Positions 53,565 to 62,368 of a stretch of 64,000 bases of DNA are shown piece after piece. Source of the stretch: Roseimaritima multifibrata (GTDB taxonomy: Bacteria; Planctomycetota; Planctomycetia; Pirellulales; Pirellulaceae); NCBI RefSeq assembly GCF_007741495.1, contig NZ_CP036262.1:2914001-2978000 (forward strand), in the 5' to 3' direction. The position numbers and the translations under genes are program-made. The number at the start of each line of letters is the position of its first letter. The stretch's first letter is position 1. The notes under the pieces were generated by a model, which ran no database searches, was not told where the DNA came from, and saw nothing but the letters and a program-made list of their open reading frames with translations.

Positions 53565-54923
53565 ATGCTTCCGATAATCCAGCGAGCCTTTCTACCTGGA
53601 CTCGTTCAACGTGCCAGTTTGTCAGCGGCGGTTGCACTTCTGATGCTGACGATTGCCGGACGGGAATTCCCTGTCCAGGCGGTTCAAGCGACCGAGCCGG
53701 TTTTCACGCCGGATTCGCTTGACCACTCCGCCCGTTGGCCTCAGTTTCGTGGCGCGTGCGACAATATTGCCGACCCGGACGTAACGACTGAACTACCGCT
53801 TGAATGGTCCGAAACCAAAAACGTGCTGTGGAAACTGGAAACAAAAGAGAAGGGGTGGTCCTCACCGGTCGTCTGGGACGGGCGTGCTTGGTTCACCGAA
53901 GCGACTGCGGACGGGACCGAAATGTTTGCCATTTGTGTGGATCTGGATACAGGATCGGTCGTCTGGCGGCGGAAAATTTTTCAAAACGAAGCGGACGAAG
54001 TTCGCGAAATTCACCTGATGAACGGCTACGCGTCGCCGACGCCCGTGGTGGATGGCAACCGCGTTTGGGTGACCTTTGGTAGTTACGGGACCGCTTGTTT
54101 GGCGGCCGATTCTGGTGAGTCGATTTGGGAGCGACGCGATCTTCCCTGCAACCACTTCCGAGGCCCAGGCAGTTCGCCGTTGCTGAAAGATGGGCGTTTA
54201 TATCTGCATTACGACGGCTTTGATTTTCAGTATGTCGTCGCGTTCGATGCGCTCACTGGCAAGACGCTTTGGAAAAGCGACCGCGATGTCGAATACGGCA
54301 CGGACAATGGCGACCATATGAAAGCCTATTGCACGCCTCTGCTGATTCAGGTGGACGGCAAAGAACAATTGATCAGTCCAACCAGTAAAGCGGTTCTCGC
54401 CTACGACCCCATCACTGGTGAAGAAATTTGGCGAGTGCGGTTCAAAGAATTTTCGGCGACGGCGCAACCTCTGTTTGATGGGGAAACGCTCTATATCAAC
54501 ACGGGCTTCGGGAAGGCTCAGTTGATTGCGATCGATCCAACGGGCAAGGGGGACGTAACCAAAACCCATCAGGTTTGGGTCCAACCCAAAGGGGTCGGTT
54601 CCAAGCCAACGCCTTTGCTGTACGAAGGACGCATCTACAACATTCACGATTCGGGTATCGCCACCTGCATGGATGCAAAAGACGGCAGCGTGATTTGGAC
54701 CGAGCGTCTAAGAGGCAAATTTTCAGCCTCACCGCTGCTGGCAGCCGGCCGCTTGTACTGGTTTGATCACGATGGAACGGGCTATGTCACGAAGCCAGGG
54801 GATAAGTTCGAACTGTTGGCTGAAAACAAATTGGACGACGGTTGCATGGCATCGCCCGTTCCCGTTGGTAACTATTTGCTCGTTCGCACACGATCGGCGT
54901 TGTATCTTTTGGGAGAGAAATAA
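53565..54923 (+). CDS. Secreted PQQ-like beta-propeller protein
   Basis: 452 residues from ATG 53565 (TTG 53544 is possible). Signal region SLSAAVALLMLTIAGREFPVQAVQ. ARWPQFRGACDNIADPDVTTELPLEWSETKNVLWKL is the standard planctomycete propeller opening; later blades include FAICVDLDTGSVVWRR, ACLAADSGESIWERRD and VAFDALTGKTLWKS, and the last blade AGRLYWFDHDGTGYV. Its 3' end overlaps the RND exporter gene on the opposite strand by 52 bases. Role unknown. Confidence 0.9.
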   Translation: MLPIIQRAFLPGLVQRASLSAAVALLMLTIAGREFPVQAVQATEPVFTPDSLDHSARWPQFRGACDNIADPDVTTELPLEWSETKNVLWKLETKEKGWSSPVVWDGRAWFTEATADGTEMFAICVDLDTGSVVWRRKIFQNEADEVREIHLMNGYASPTPVVDGNRVWVTFGSYGTACLAADSGESIWERRDLPCNHFRGPGSSPLLKDGRLYLHYDGFDFQYVVAFDALTGKTLWKSDRDVEYGTDNGDHMKAYCTPLLIQVDGKEQLISPTSKAVLAYDPITGEEIWRVRFKEFSATAQPLFDGETLYINTGFGKAQLIAIDPTGKGDVTKTHQVWVQPKGVGSKPTPLLYEGRIYNIHDSGIATCMDAKDGSVIWTERLRGKFSASPLLAAGRLYWFDHDGTGYVTKPGDKFELLAENKLDDGCMASPVPVGNYLLVRTRSALYLLGEK

Positions 54924-57244
54924 CTGAGGATTGCGGGCAGCAGGAGGACGTCGGCGAAGAGTGCGGCCAACAACGTCAGGCATCCCATCACACCAAATAA
55001 CCGTGCATCACGAGCATCGCCGACGACTGCGGTCAGCATCCCTGCCACCAAAACCAACGTTGTCATTAGCAACGCGGAACCAACGCCGGTGAAGGCTCGT
55101 TCGATAACCGCTTGATGGTCGCCTCCGCGTCGCTGCTCAAGCTGGTAGCGCGTCAAGAAATGGATGCTGTCGTCGACAGCAATTCCCAAGCAAATGGTAA
55201 AGACACAGACCGTTACCAATTCAAGATGCTGGCCGAAAATGAAGAGGATCGCTCCGGTTGCAACCAGTGGAAACAGGTTCGGGATGATCGAAATCAGACC
55301 GATACGGATCGAGCGGTAAACAAGCGTCAAAACAAGCCAGATGACGATGCTGGCGGTCCCCAAACTGTTGGCCAAATCATTGACGATTTGATAGACGTTG
55401 CGCCATCGCCGTGGCGCGTTACCTGTCAGTTCAAACTGCAGCATTGGGTACTGTTGCTGCAGGCTGGCTAGAGTCGATTCGATGTTCGTGAAAGCACCGC
55501 TATAAGCGGCGATGCCTCTGTCTTGGACTCGGAAACTGGTCGCTGCAAATGCTTCATTAGGGCGATAGAACGCTCGTTTGATCGATGGCGGAAGCAGCGT
55601 CAACAACGTCATCCGTTCGGCCGCGGGCCCGTCTCCGGGGAGCGCGGCCAAAACCTGTGGCAGGCCCAGCGGATTCCCAAGCAATGGTTCGCTTTGAAGG
55701 ACGGCATCGATTTCCTGCAACGCGGGCAATAGCTCGTCGGGCGTTTCCGGCCCTTGCCAGCGGACTTCGATGTTTCCAAATTCCAATCCGCCAAGGGAAC
55801 GGTCTAGGTGTCGCATGCCTATCGCCGCTTCGCCCGAATCGCTCAGCCCGCTATAGCGTTTTTCATCCGGTTGAAGCTGCAAAGTTAACAGCCCCAGTCC
55901 TGCGGTCGCGAAAATCGCAAAAGCGGTAATCGCTCGGTCGTGGCGAAGAACATACCGCACCAATGGGCTTAAATAACGTATTTGGCCGTCGATTGGCCCG
56001 GCACCAATCCCGATGTGCAGTCTGCGTCCCAGCGGCGATCGACATCCCAGCGGAGTCATGGTTAGTACGCTGACCAACGTCAGGCCGACGCCAAGTACAC
56101 AGCACCACCCAAATTCTCGCACGATTTCATGATGCGCCCAGCCAAGCGAAACAAAACCGATCGCGGTAGTCAAACTGGTCAGCACGCACGCCAACCCAAC
56201 ATGAGCCACCCCTTGTCGTGTCGCTTCGCTTGTCGTTCGACCTTGGGATTTGCGCGTGCGGATTTCCACCATCAGGTGGACTGCATCGGTTAACCCGACC
56301 AAGCTGATCAAAACGGGCACGATAATGTCGTTGAACGGATTGTTTTGCAAATCAAAGAAATGCAGGAACCCCATCGTCCAAAAAACGCCCATCGCTGGCG
56401 CTGTGGCGACGATGACGACCGCTGATAATCCTCGAAATAGAATTAGGGCGGCGATCAACATGATCGCGTACCCAATGATTTGGTACTGCTGGGCGTTCTT
56501 GACGTGGTTGGAAGCCATCATCAAGTGTAGGGGGACACGGCCGGTGACCAGGACGTTTGCCTGGACCGATTTGAATTCTGCAATCGCATGTTCTGCACAT
56601 TCGCGTAGATCTGAAGTGACGGCTGCGTCGGTGCTAACGTGAAACCAGTCAATCCGTATCTGCATGACGATCGTGTTGCCGTCGGCGGAAATGAATTGTC
56701 CAACGGCCAGTGGATTGTCCAGGATCGCTTTGGCAGCGGTGGTCAGCCGTCGTTGCGATGCATGCGGACCCGGCAGCAAAGTTCCCGACAAACCAAAAAG
56801 GTTGAAATTGGGAACATTGTCCAGCCAGAGTACGCTTTCGACCTGCGGTAATTGTTCCAGGTCGTGGGCAACGCGCCGCAGTGCAGCAAGCCCTTCGGGC
56901 GTGAAGAAATCTTCGGTTTCGACGACCAGCAAACATTCTCCGCCGCCGAACTCAAAGGCCTCTGTGTTCGTGACATCAGGTTCCGTGCGATTTGAATTCA
57001 CGGAAGGTTGGCGGTTGGAAACCAAACGAACGGAAGGCGCCCCGAAAGGACTGACCGATGCCGGGGTGGGGTGAAAGAGGTCGGTGACCAATGTTGGCTG
57101 GGTGTATCCCACGATGGCAAGGGCCGACAGCAACAGCATGACGGCCAGCTGCAAACCGGGGCGGTCGGCCCAGGCTAATAGCAAGCGTTCGCTGATAGGT
57201 GTTTTCGGTTCGCCTTGCTTCTCTTCCGGTTCGGCTTCACTCAT
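54872..57244 (-). CDS. RND/MMPL-family exporter
   Basis: 790 residues from ATG 57244, which overlaps the upstream gene by ATGA. Twelve predicted membrane segments in two halves, each half starting with one span then a large periplasmic loop of about 200 residues. Segments include IIGYAIMLIAALILFRGLSAVVIVATAP, VPVLISLVGLTDAVHLMVEIRTR (with the Asp used for proton relay), and the second half CVFTICLGIAVDDSIHFLTRYQLEQRRG. Family moves lipids or drugs using the proton gradient. Last gene of the operon from 61345 to 54872. Substrate unknown. Confidence 0.92.
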   Translation of the reverse strand: MSEAEPEEKQGEPKTPISERLLLAWADRPGLQLAVMLLLSALAIVGYTQPTLVTDLFHPTPASVSPFGAPSVRLVSNRQPSVNSNRTEPDVTNTEAFEFGGGECLLVVETEDFFTPEGLAALRRVAHDLEQLPQVESVLWLDNVPNFNLFGLSGTLLPGPHASQRRLTTAAKAILDNPLAVGQFISADGNTIVMQIRIDWFHVSTDAAVTSDLRECAEHAIAEFKSVQANVLVTGRVPLHLMMASNHVKNAQQYQIIGYAIMLIAALILFRGLSAVVIVATAPAMGVFWTMGFLHFFDLQNNPFNDIIVPVLISLVGLTDAVHLMVEIRTRKSQGRTTSEATRQGVAHVGLACVLTSLTTAIGFVSLGWAHHEIVREFGWCCVLGVGLTLVSVLTMTPLGCRSPLGRRLHIGIGAGPIDGQIRYLSPLVRYVLRHDRAITAFAIFATAGLGLLTLQLQPDEKRYSGLSDSGEAAIGMRHLDRSLGGLEFGNIEVRWQGPETPDELLPALQEIDAVLQSEPLLGNPLGLPQVLAALPGDGPAAERMTLLTLLPPSIKRAFYRPNEAFAATSFRVQDRGIAAYSGAFTNIESTLASLQQQYPMLQFELTGNAPRRWRNVYQIVNDLANSLGTASIVIWLVLTLVYRSIRIGLISIIPNLFPLVATGAILFIFGQHLELVTVCVFTICLGIAVDDSIHFLTRYQLEQRRGGDHQAVIERAFTGVGSALLMTTLVLVAGMLTAVVGDARDARLFGVMGCLTLLAALFADVLLLPAILSYFSPKRYNADRVRTSK

Positions 57245-59346
57245 CGCCGCGCCGCCGCGGCTTGTTCAATCTCGTTTTGGTCAAGGCGATCATCATCATT
57301 CAGGTCGAATTTTCGGAATCCGAAACGTTGAAAGGCCAGCGGCGTTTCTTCGGGGACGACGATACCGTCTCCGTTGCCATCAAATTTTTTCAGGAAATCG
57401 AACGTTGCTTGCTTCGTCTGTTTTTGCTGGAGTGCCTGTTGTTGCATCGCCTGAGCGTCGGGTGGAGGGTTTGATCGGCGCCGCGATGCACGGGGCGCGA
57501 TCGGAGTGGCGATGTCCAGGTAGGCGAGCGACATTTCTTCCCATGTCTGGTCTCCCCAGGTGACGTATTCGTCGGGAGCGGGATTGTTCGGATTTCCGGC
57601 TGAATTATCGAACTGGACACTCATTTCCAAGCGTTCGATTTCGTCTAATTGGAGAGGGGAAACGAATTGGTAGGTATGTTGCCAATTGAAGTCGTATTCG
57701 GGAACCGATAACAGCGTCTGATTTTCGTTTGATTTTGTCTGCACATCCATGCGAAACGATCGACCGCGTAGGTGCATGTGAGGCGTCACCGACAGCAGTT
57801 CGCTGCCGGGCGAGAATCCGCTAAGTTGCATCGGTACTTCGAACGCAGGATTTCGAGGGGGAATTTCAAATTCATGATCGATGACCAATCGAGTCGAAAC
57901 CTGATATTCAACCTCTTGGTCCGACGCATACCAGACTCCCATTTTCGATAGGTCCGTCGTCGCGGTTCCGTTGGGGGTATAGTGCATTTGGAACACTAGT
58001 TTGGAACCCGCTTGCACGCGACGTGCGTAGCCGGAAGGTAGTTTTCGGGTTCGTTGTCCAGGGACATATCCGCCCAACCAACCGACTCCTGACATCCCCG
58101 ATCCATCCGGCGGCCGTACAAACACGATCGCATGGTGGACCACCGTCGAATCGCCTGGAATGACCTGAGCCGCGGTCACCCAGCGGTCGGTGGTCCAGCC
58201 CGGATCGACAACAAAATATTGGTATTCGATCACGCCATCGGCGGGAACCGAAAACGGGCGGGAACGCATTTCCCACTGTTCGTCAGGAAGCGATGTCAGG
58301 TGCCAAGGGGCAGCCGAAGCAGCTTGCTCGCGAATCGGCTGGTTGGATTGTTCGTTTTCAGAGGAATGGTTGGAAGCGTCTTGAGCGATATCGGCGTCGT
58401 TGCGAATTCCTTCCGGCATTCCCGCTTCGATCCAGTCAGCGATGATTTGCCGATCGGCATCGGGGACGCGGCGAGCCCCTACGAATTCGCCGAAGCGGGG
58501 ATCCGCATGCCATGGGGGCATCCGTCCGTTTTCAATCACTTCTAGCGTCATATCGGCCCAGCCGGCTACCTCGTCATAATCGATCAACGCCATCGGACCG
58601 ATCTCGCCCTCGCGGTGGCATTCGACGCAGTGCTTGTTTAGCAGCGGAGCAACGTCGGTCCAGTACGTCGGTCCCTTTCCGTCCGTTGATCGATGGCGGT
58701 CGCTGCGGTGGTACGTGATCAGGCAACCAACCCCTTCGGTTTCGGGAACGGCGATCGGCTGCCCCATGTCCAACGCGACCAATGCGTCGTGTAGTTCATG
58801 CTTGGTTGGTTTGGCACGCCGAAGGCCCGGTTCGTACTGATCATCGATTCGTCCTTGGTAAACGACGTTTAGGTCACCACTAAGGACAAACACTTGAGGC
58901 GTCCTGACCGCACCGAACAGTTTTGCCAAACGCTGATCGACATCCTTGATCAGTGGGAAGAGGATCTTGGTTTCTTGTTGGTAAGCTTGGATTTCTGCCG
59001 GGGAGTCCTGGCGATTGCTGTCGACGCCAAGAAACTGAAAACCGGAATCTTCAAATTGGTCTGCCAACCGTTGCAACCGTGGTGCGTAAAGTCTTGCGAG
59101 TGGGCATTCGGTTCCAAGAAAGCAAAGCACAATCGGTCGGTTCGGCTGCCATTCAATCGGATCGCCGTTGACGGTCCGCGCGGGAAACGATTCCAGAGTG
59201 ACCGAAGGGCTGGCAGGATTGCTGACTGGGCCTAGGTCAGGCGGTGCAGCGACGACTGGCGATCGGCGATTGGGAACGGCCGATAGCGACAAAGCGATGA
59301 CGACCAATGCGGTCCAAGATTTAGTCCAGCAGTTCATGAAATCCAT
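57241..59346 (-). CDS. Redoxin / c-type haem / copper-monooxygenase-like / EF-hand protein
   Basis: 701 residues from ATG 59346 (ATG 59337 also in frame). Signal segment WTALVVIALSLSAVPN. Domain 1 (about 60-200) is a thioredoxin-like redoxin with PIVLCFLGTECPLARLY (one Cys only) and FLGVDSNRQDSPAEI. Next, a monohaem motif LNKHCVECHREGEIGPMALI. Domain 3 resembles the copper type II ascorbate-dependent monooxygenase fold, with VVHHAIVFVRPPDG and TPHMHLRGRSFRMDV as copper-ligand-like His motifs. The C-terminus has two EF-hands (DGNGDGIVVPEE, DLNDDDRLDQNEIE). Such redoxin-cytochrome-PHM fusions are recurrent in planctomycetes; the substrate is unknown. Translationally coupled to the RND exporter. 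Confidence 0.88.
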   Translation of the reverse strand: MDFMNCWTKSWTALVVIALSLSAVPNRRSPVVAAPPDLGPVSNPASPSVTLESFPARTVNGDPIEWQPNRPIVLCFLGTECPLARLYAPRLQRLADQFEDSGFQFLGVDSNRQDSPAEIQAYQQETKILFPLIKDVDQRLAKLFGAVRTPQVFVLSGDLNVVYQGRIDDQYEPGLRRAKPTKHELHDALVALDMGQPIAVPETEGVGCLITYHRSDRHRSTDGKGPTYWTDVAPLLNKHCVECHREGEIGPMALIDYDEVAGWADMTLEVIENGRMPPWHADPRFGEFVGARRVPDADRQIIADWIEAGMPEGIRNDADIAQDASNHSSENEQSNQPIREQAASAAPWHLTSLPDEQWEMRSRPFSVPADGVIEYQYFVVDPGWTTDRWVTAAQVIPGDSTVVHHAIVFVRPPDGSGMSGVGWLGGYVPGQRTRKLPSGYARRVQAGSKLVFQMHYTPNGTATTDLSKMGVWYASDQEVEYQVSTRLVIDHEFEIPPRNPAFEVPMQLSGFSPGSELLSVTPHMHLRGRSFRMDVQTKSNENQTLLSVPEYDFNWQHTYQFVSPLQLDEIERLEMSVQFDNSAGNPNNPAPDEYVTWGDQTWEEMSLAYLDIATPIAPRASRRRSNPPPDAQAMQQQALQQKQTKQATFDFLKKFDGNGDGIVVPEETPLAFQRFGFRKFDLNDDDRLDQNEIEQAAAARR

Positions 59347-59350
59347 TTGC

Positions 59351-60331
59351 CTATGACGAACTGTATATGGCGATGACCAATGCCCCGATCAGTAACAAAC
59401 AGATTGCAAGCATCAGGCTGATCAGTTTGATTCGTTTCTGTTTGCGTTTACTTCGTATGACGCCCGGTTGGTTGTCTCCTTGGAACTCCGCCGTTGGTTC
59501 GTTCACAACGATACGCGTCGGCGGGACCGCAACCACCGGGGCCGCTGGGATGCCAGGAATGTTCGCGGGAGGGATCGGCGGAGTCGCGACGCTTAGTTCA
59601 GGCAACACCTCTTCCGCCGACCGCCACTGAGCCCAGCCATCGCGCCAGAGCAAGGAGCTGGAACCAACGCGGCCCTGTTCGATCCACTCGCACAGGAGGT
59701 CTCCTCCAGCGGGCCCATACTGACCACCGGAACTGGGGCGAACATACCAGATTGCGTCAGGAGCCGAATCCAATTGAGCAAATCGACGTGCGACGGACGT
59801 CGCTGTTTCTTGTGTCGGAGCGGGTACCGGATCGATGGTGTTTGAAGATTCGTCGGAGGCGGCGGCTGGTTCCGGAAAGGATGGGGCTTCAGCCGGCAAA
59901 TCGGGTTGCTCGGGCGTTGGTGGCTCGGCAGGATCCGTACTCGGAGGCGCGTTCGTGCTCGGAGAAGTGCTTGTATTCGGAGACGTGCTCGTGCTCGTGC
60001 TCGTGCTCGGATTAGGATTAGGATTAGGATTAGGATTAGGATTAGGATTAGGATTAGGATTAGGATTAGGATTAGGATTAGGATTAGGATTAGGATTAGG
60101 ATTAGGATTAGCTGCGACTTTGGCAGCCGCTGGTTGGTTGGCGGCCGGTTTGGTTTTGGGGGTCGCAGCTGCGCGGTTCTCCTCGGTTTCCAGAGGTAAT
60201 GACCACTCGGAATCTTCCAAGGGGATTCGCATACGCACCCCGCACTTGGGGCACTTACCGCGCTTCCCAGCGAGTTCCGATTTGATATTCAGTCGCTTAT
60301 GACAAGCGTGGCAGGCGAAACGAACTCCCAT
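59351..60331 (-). CDS. Zinc-ribbon and GYF-domain membrane protein with Asn-Pro repeat
   Basis: 326 residues from ATG 60331. Zinc ribbon CHACHKRLNIKSELAGKRGKCPKC at the start. A Pro/Ala spacer contains 17 consecutive Asn-Pro pairs, then a Ser-Thr repeat. A GYF_2 domain (IWYVRPSSGGQYGPAGGDLLCEWIEQGRV...WRDGWAQWRSAEEVL) occurs at about 215-260. C-terminal membrane anchor LMLAICLLLIGALVIAIY, so the protein is tail-anchored with a cytoplasmic head. GYF domains bind proline-rich peptides, and the protein carries its own. Gap of 15 bases to the upstream cytochrome gene and 4 to the next. Function unknown. Confidence 0.85.
   Translation of the reverse strand: MGVRFACHACHKRLNIKSELAGKRGKCPKCGVRMRIPLEDSEWSLPLETEENRAAATPKTKPAANQPAAAKVAANPNPNPNPNPNPNPNPNPNPNPNPNPNPNPNPNPSTSTSTSTSPNTSTSPSTNAPPSTDPAEPPTPEQPDLPAEAPSFPEPAAASDESSNTIDPVPAPTQETATSVARRFAQLDSAPDAIWYVRPSSGGQYGPAGGDLLCEWIEQGRVGSSSLLWRDGWAQWRSAEEVLPELSVATPPIPPANIPGIPAAPVVAVPPTRIVVNEPTAEFQGDNQPGVIRSKRKQKRIKLISLMLAICLLLIGALVIAIYSSS
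60009..60110. repeat. (GGATTA)17 hexanucleotide repeat inside coding sequence
   Basis: Seventeen perfect copies of GGATTA on the + strand; on the minus strand each unit reads as Asn-Pro. Because each unit is two codons, copy-number changes do not shift the frame. A second short repeat (GTGCTC type, Ser-Thr) adjoins at about 59985-60008. Confidence 0.98.
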
Positions 60332-60346
60332 CGGTCTGATTTGGTC

Positions 60347-61345
60347 CTAGCGGTATTGGTCGTGGCATGCGGTGCAGGATTGGCTAACAGCCCCGACGGC
60401 TGCACGAACCGCCGCTGCATCGTTCTTTTCAAGCCCCGTGCGGATGCTTAGTGCGGATTTGACCATTTCTTGGGCTAGTTTTTGGTATTCCTCGTCTTCG
60501 GCGTCTGCCAAGCCTTCACGAGTCATCACGTTACCCACCATCGCGATCAATTCTGCATTCTTACGCAATTTGTCTTTGTTTTCGGTGACCGATTTTGCGT
60601 CATTCGAGTTCGGTTGCAGCTCATCATAAAGGGCTCGGTCAAGAAACTCCATAAGAGGCGTTCGGTCAACGATCATCGACCAATCATTTTCCGGTTCCGC
60701 TTCGCGGCTGTTCAGTCCGCTCCCGCCAACAAGGTCTTGGAGATCGGTTTTGCGGAGTTTTGCTTCGTTGTAGACCTGCACGGAACCTGCCTTGCAGTTA
60801 AACGCGGTGCGGGCCATTAAATCACGGGCTGCTGCGCTTTCGTCTTTCCAGCGGACCTCGCCGTCGTATTCGGCAATGACGGCGAAAAGCGTAGCCAGCA
60901 TCGACAGATCATTTCGGGCGTCCTGATACCCTCCGCTCTTAAAAGGGCCTGGCGAGGTAATCACTGCATCGAAACGGAGCTTTGTTGATTTGATCTCGTC
61001 TTCTAACGAAACGGCACTAATTAGCTTTTCCCAGCCCTGCCCCGATTCGTCGTCTTGGCCCGCTGGTTTGTCCGCACTGTTGGCTGCGGCGGTCGCTTTG
61101 GCAATGGCCGCCCCCCGTAGTTCGGGCGCACTGGGCCGCGTTGGCTGGACGGCAGAAGAAAGATCCGAATAGAAAACGCTATCCAAGCGGGCGTTGTCAA
61201 AAGAGGGAGGCCTCGCCCGCTTTTCACCCGCTAACAACGGAATTCCGGCGAAAAGGACCAATAAGCACGTCGCTCCTTGCCAGATTCCTTTTGCTTGACC
61301 ACCCGCCGATTTGGATTTCGGTCGCCTGGGAGATTGGATTTGCAT
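60347..61345 (-). CDS. Secreted CXXCH protein, cytochrome-c'-like
   Basis: 332 residues from ATG 61345 (GTG 61384 upstream is less likely). Basic region then signal (ATCLLVLFAGIPLLAGE). Four or more long helices, for example GGYQDARNDLSMLATLFAVIAEYDGEVRWK and LRKNAELIAMVGNVMTREGLADAEDEEYQKLAQEMV, ending with the haem-binding VSQSCTACHDQYR at the extreme C-terminus, the position of the haem site in cyt c' and c-556. The helical pattern fits. First gene of the four-gene operon toward the RND exporter. A redox partner for the downstream redoxin/PHM-like protein is plausible by position. Confidence 0.75.
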   Translation of the reverse strand: MQIQSPRRPKSKSAGGQAKGIWQGATCLLVLFAGIPLLAGEKRARPPSFDNARLDSVFYSDLSSAVQPTRPSAPELRGAAIAKATAAANSADKPAGQDDESGQGWEKLISAVSLEDEIKSTKLRFDAVITSPGPFKSGGYQDARNDLSMLATLFAVIAEYDGEVRWKDESAAARDLMARTAFNCKAGSVQVYNEAKLRKTDLQDLVGGSGLNSREAEPENDWSMIVDRTPLMEFLDRALYDELQPNSNDAKSVTENKDKLRKNAELIAMVGNVMTREGLADAEDEEYQKLAQEMVKSALSIRTGLEKNDAAAVRAAVGAVSQSCTACHDQYR

Positions 61346-61548
61346 ACGCACCTGTCCTGCTGCGGTTACTTTTACTTTATACACCTGGAAATGTTCCTCC
61401 TTCTATTCTAACCGACCTGGATGCGAATATTAAGCTTGATTCTGCGAACGTAGGATCGTGATCGTCGGGCGTTCCAGCGACGTTAGGAATCGTTTACCCT
61501 AGACGCGTCGGTTTTGGACCTTTCACGGTAAAGAAGTGAGTATTAAGC

Positions 61549-62328
61549 GTGCGTGTTGTCATTCTGGAAGATTCGGTTGTTGCCAGTCGGTGGGCGGCAA
61601 ATTTCATCGCTGAGCAGATTCGTCGTAAGCCGACTTCGGTTTTGGGGTTAGCTACCGGCGGAACCCCCGTTCGGTGCTACGATCAACTCATCCAGTTCCA
61701 CAAGAACGATCAGTTGGATTTTTCGCAAATCCAAACGTTCAACTTGGATGAATACCTAGGTCTGCCCCCCGAGGACAGCAACAGTTACCGCCGGTTCATG
61801 CAAGAGAATTTTTTCGATCACGTCAACGTGGTCCCTGCTAGAACGCATGTGCCGGATGGGATGGCTAAAGACATCGATTCGCATTGCCAAGAATATGAAC
61901 GTCGGATCAAAGAGAGTGGCGGGATCGATTTGCAGTTGCTGGGAATCGGTAGCGACGGACATATCGCGTTCAACGAACCGGGATCGTCATTGGCCAGTCG
62001 GACTCGTCTGAAATCTTTGGCCATGGAAACCGTGCAGGATAACGCCCGCTTCTTTGGCAGCGAGGAGAAAGTTCCCCGGTTGGCGATCACGATGGGTGTC
62101 GGCACGATCATGGAATCTCGCCAGTGTTTGCTGTTGGCAACCGGCGCGAACAAGGCGACCGCCGTCCGTGAAGCGATCGAAGGTCCGGTCACCGCAAAGG
62201 TCACCGCGTCGGCGTTGCAAATGCATCCCGCCACCATCGCGGTGTTGGATGAAGCGGCCGCTGCGGAATTGGAATATGCCGATTACTACCGCGAAGCCGA
62301 AGTGTTGCGATTAACACTCGCTTCTTAG
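61549..62328 (+). CDS. nagB: Glucosamine-6-phosphate deaminase
   Basis: 259 residues from GTG 61549. Converts glucosamine-6-phosphate to fructose-6-phosphate and ammonia. Family motifs: VLGLATGGTPVRCYDQL (phosphate-binding), TFNLDEYLGLPPEDSNSYRRFM with the catalytic Asp, LLGIGSDGHIAFNEPGSS with the active-site Asp and His, and AITMGVGTIMESRQCLLLATGANKA. Length equals E. coli NagB (266). Feeds amino sugars, e.g. from cell-wall or chitin turnover, into glycolysis. 40 bases before the rhomboid gene; no nagA or transporter visible. Confidence 0.97.
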   Translation: MRVVILEDSVVASRWAANFIAEQIRRKPTSVLGLATGGTPVRCYDQLIQFHKNDQLDFSQIQTFNLDEYLGLPPEDSNSYRRFMQENFFDHVNVVPARTHVPDGMAKDIDSHCQEYERRIKESGGIDLQLLGIGSDGHIAFNEPGSSLASRTRLKSLAMETVQDNARFFGSEEKVPRLAITMGVGTIMESRQCLLLATGANKATAVREAIEGPVTAKVTASALQMHPATIAVLDEAAAAELEYADYYREAEVLRLTLAS

Positions 62329-62368
62329 GATTGTGCTTTAAACGAATTCAAAGCCACTGACGGATGGA

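Noticed and set aside
60009-60110. Telomere-like sequence
   Set aside because: The repeat is GGATTA, lies inside a coding frame and encodes Asn-Pro; nothing suggests a chromosome end.
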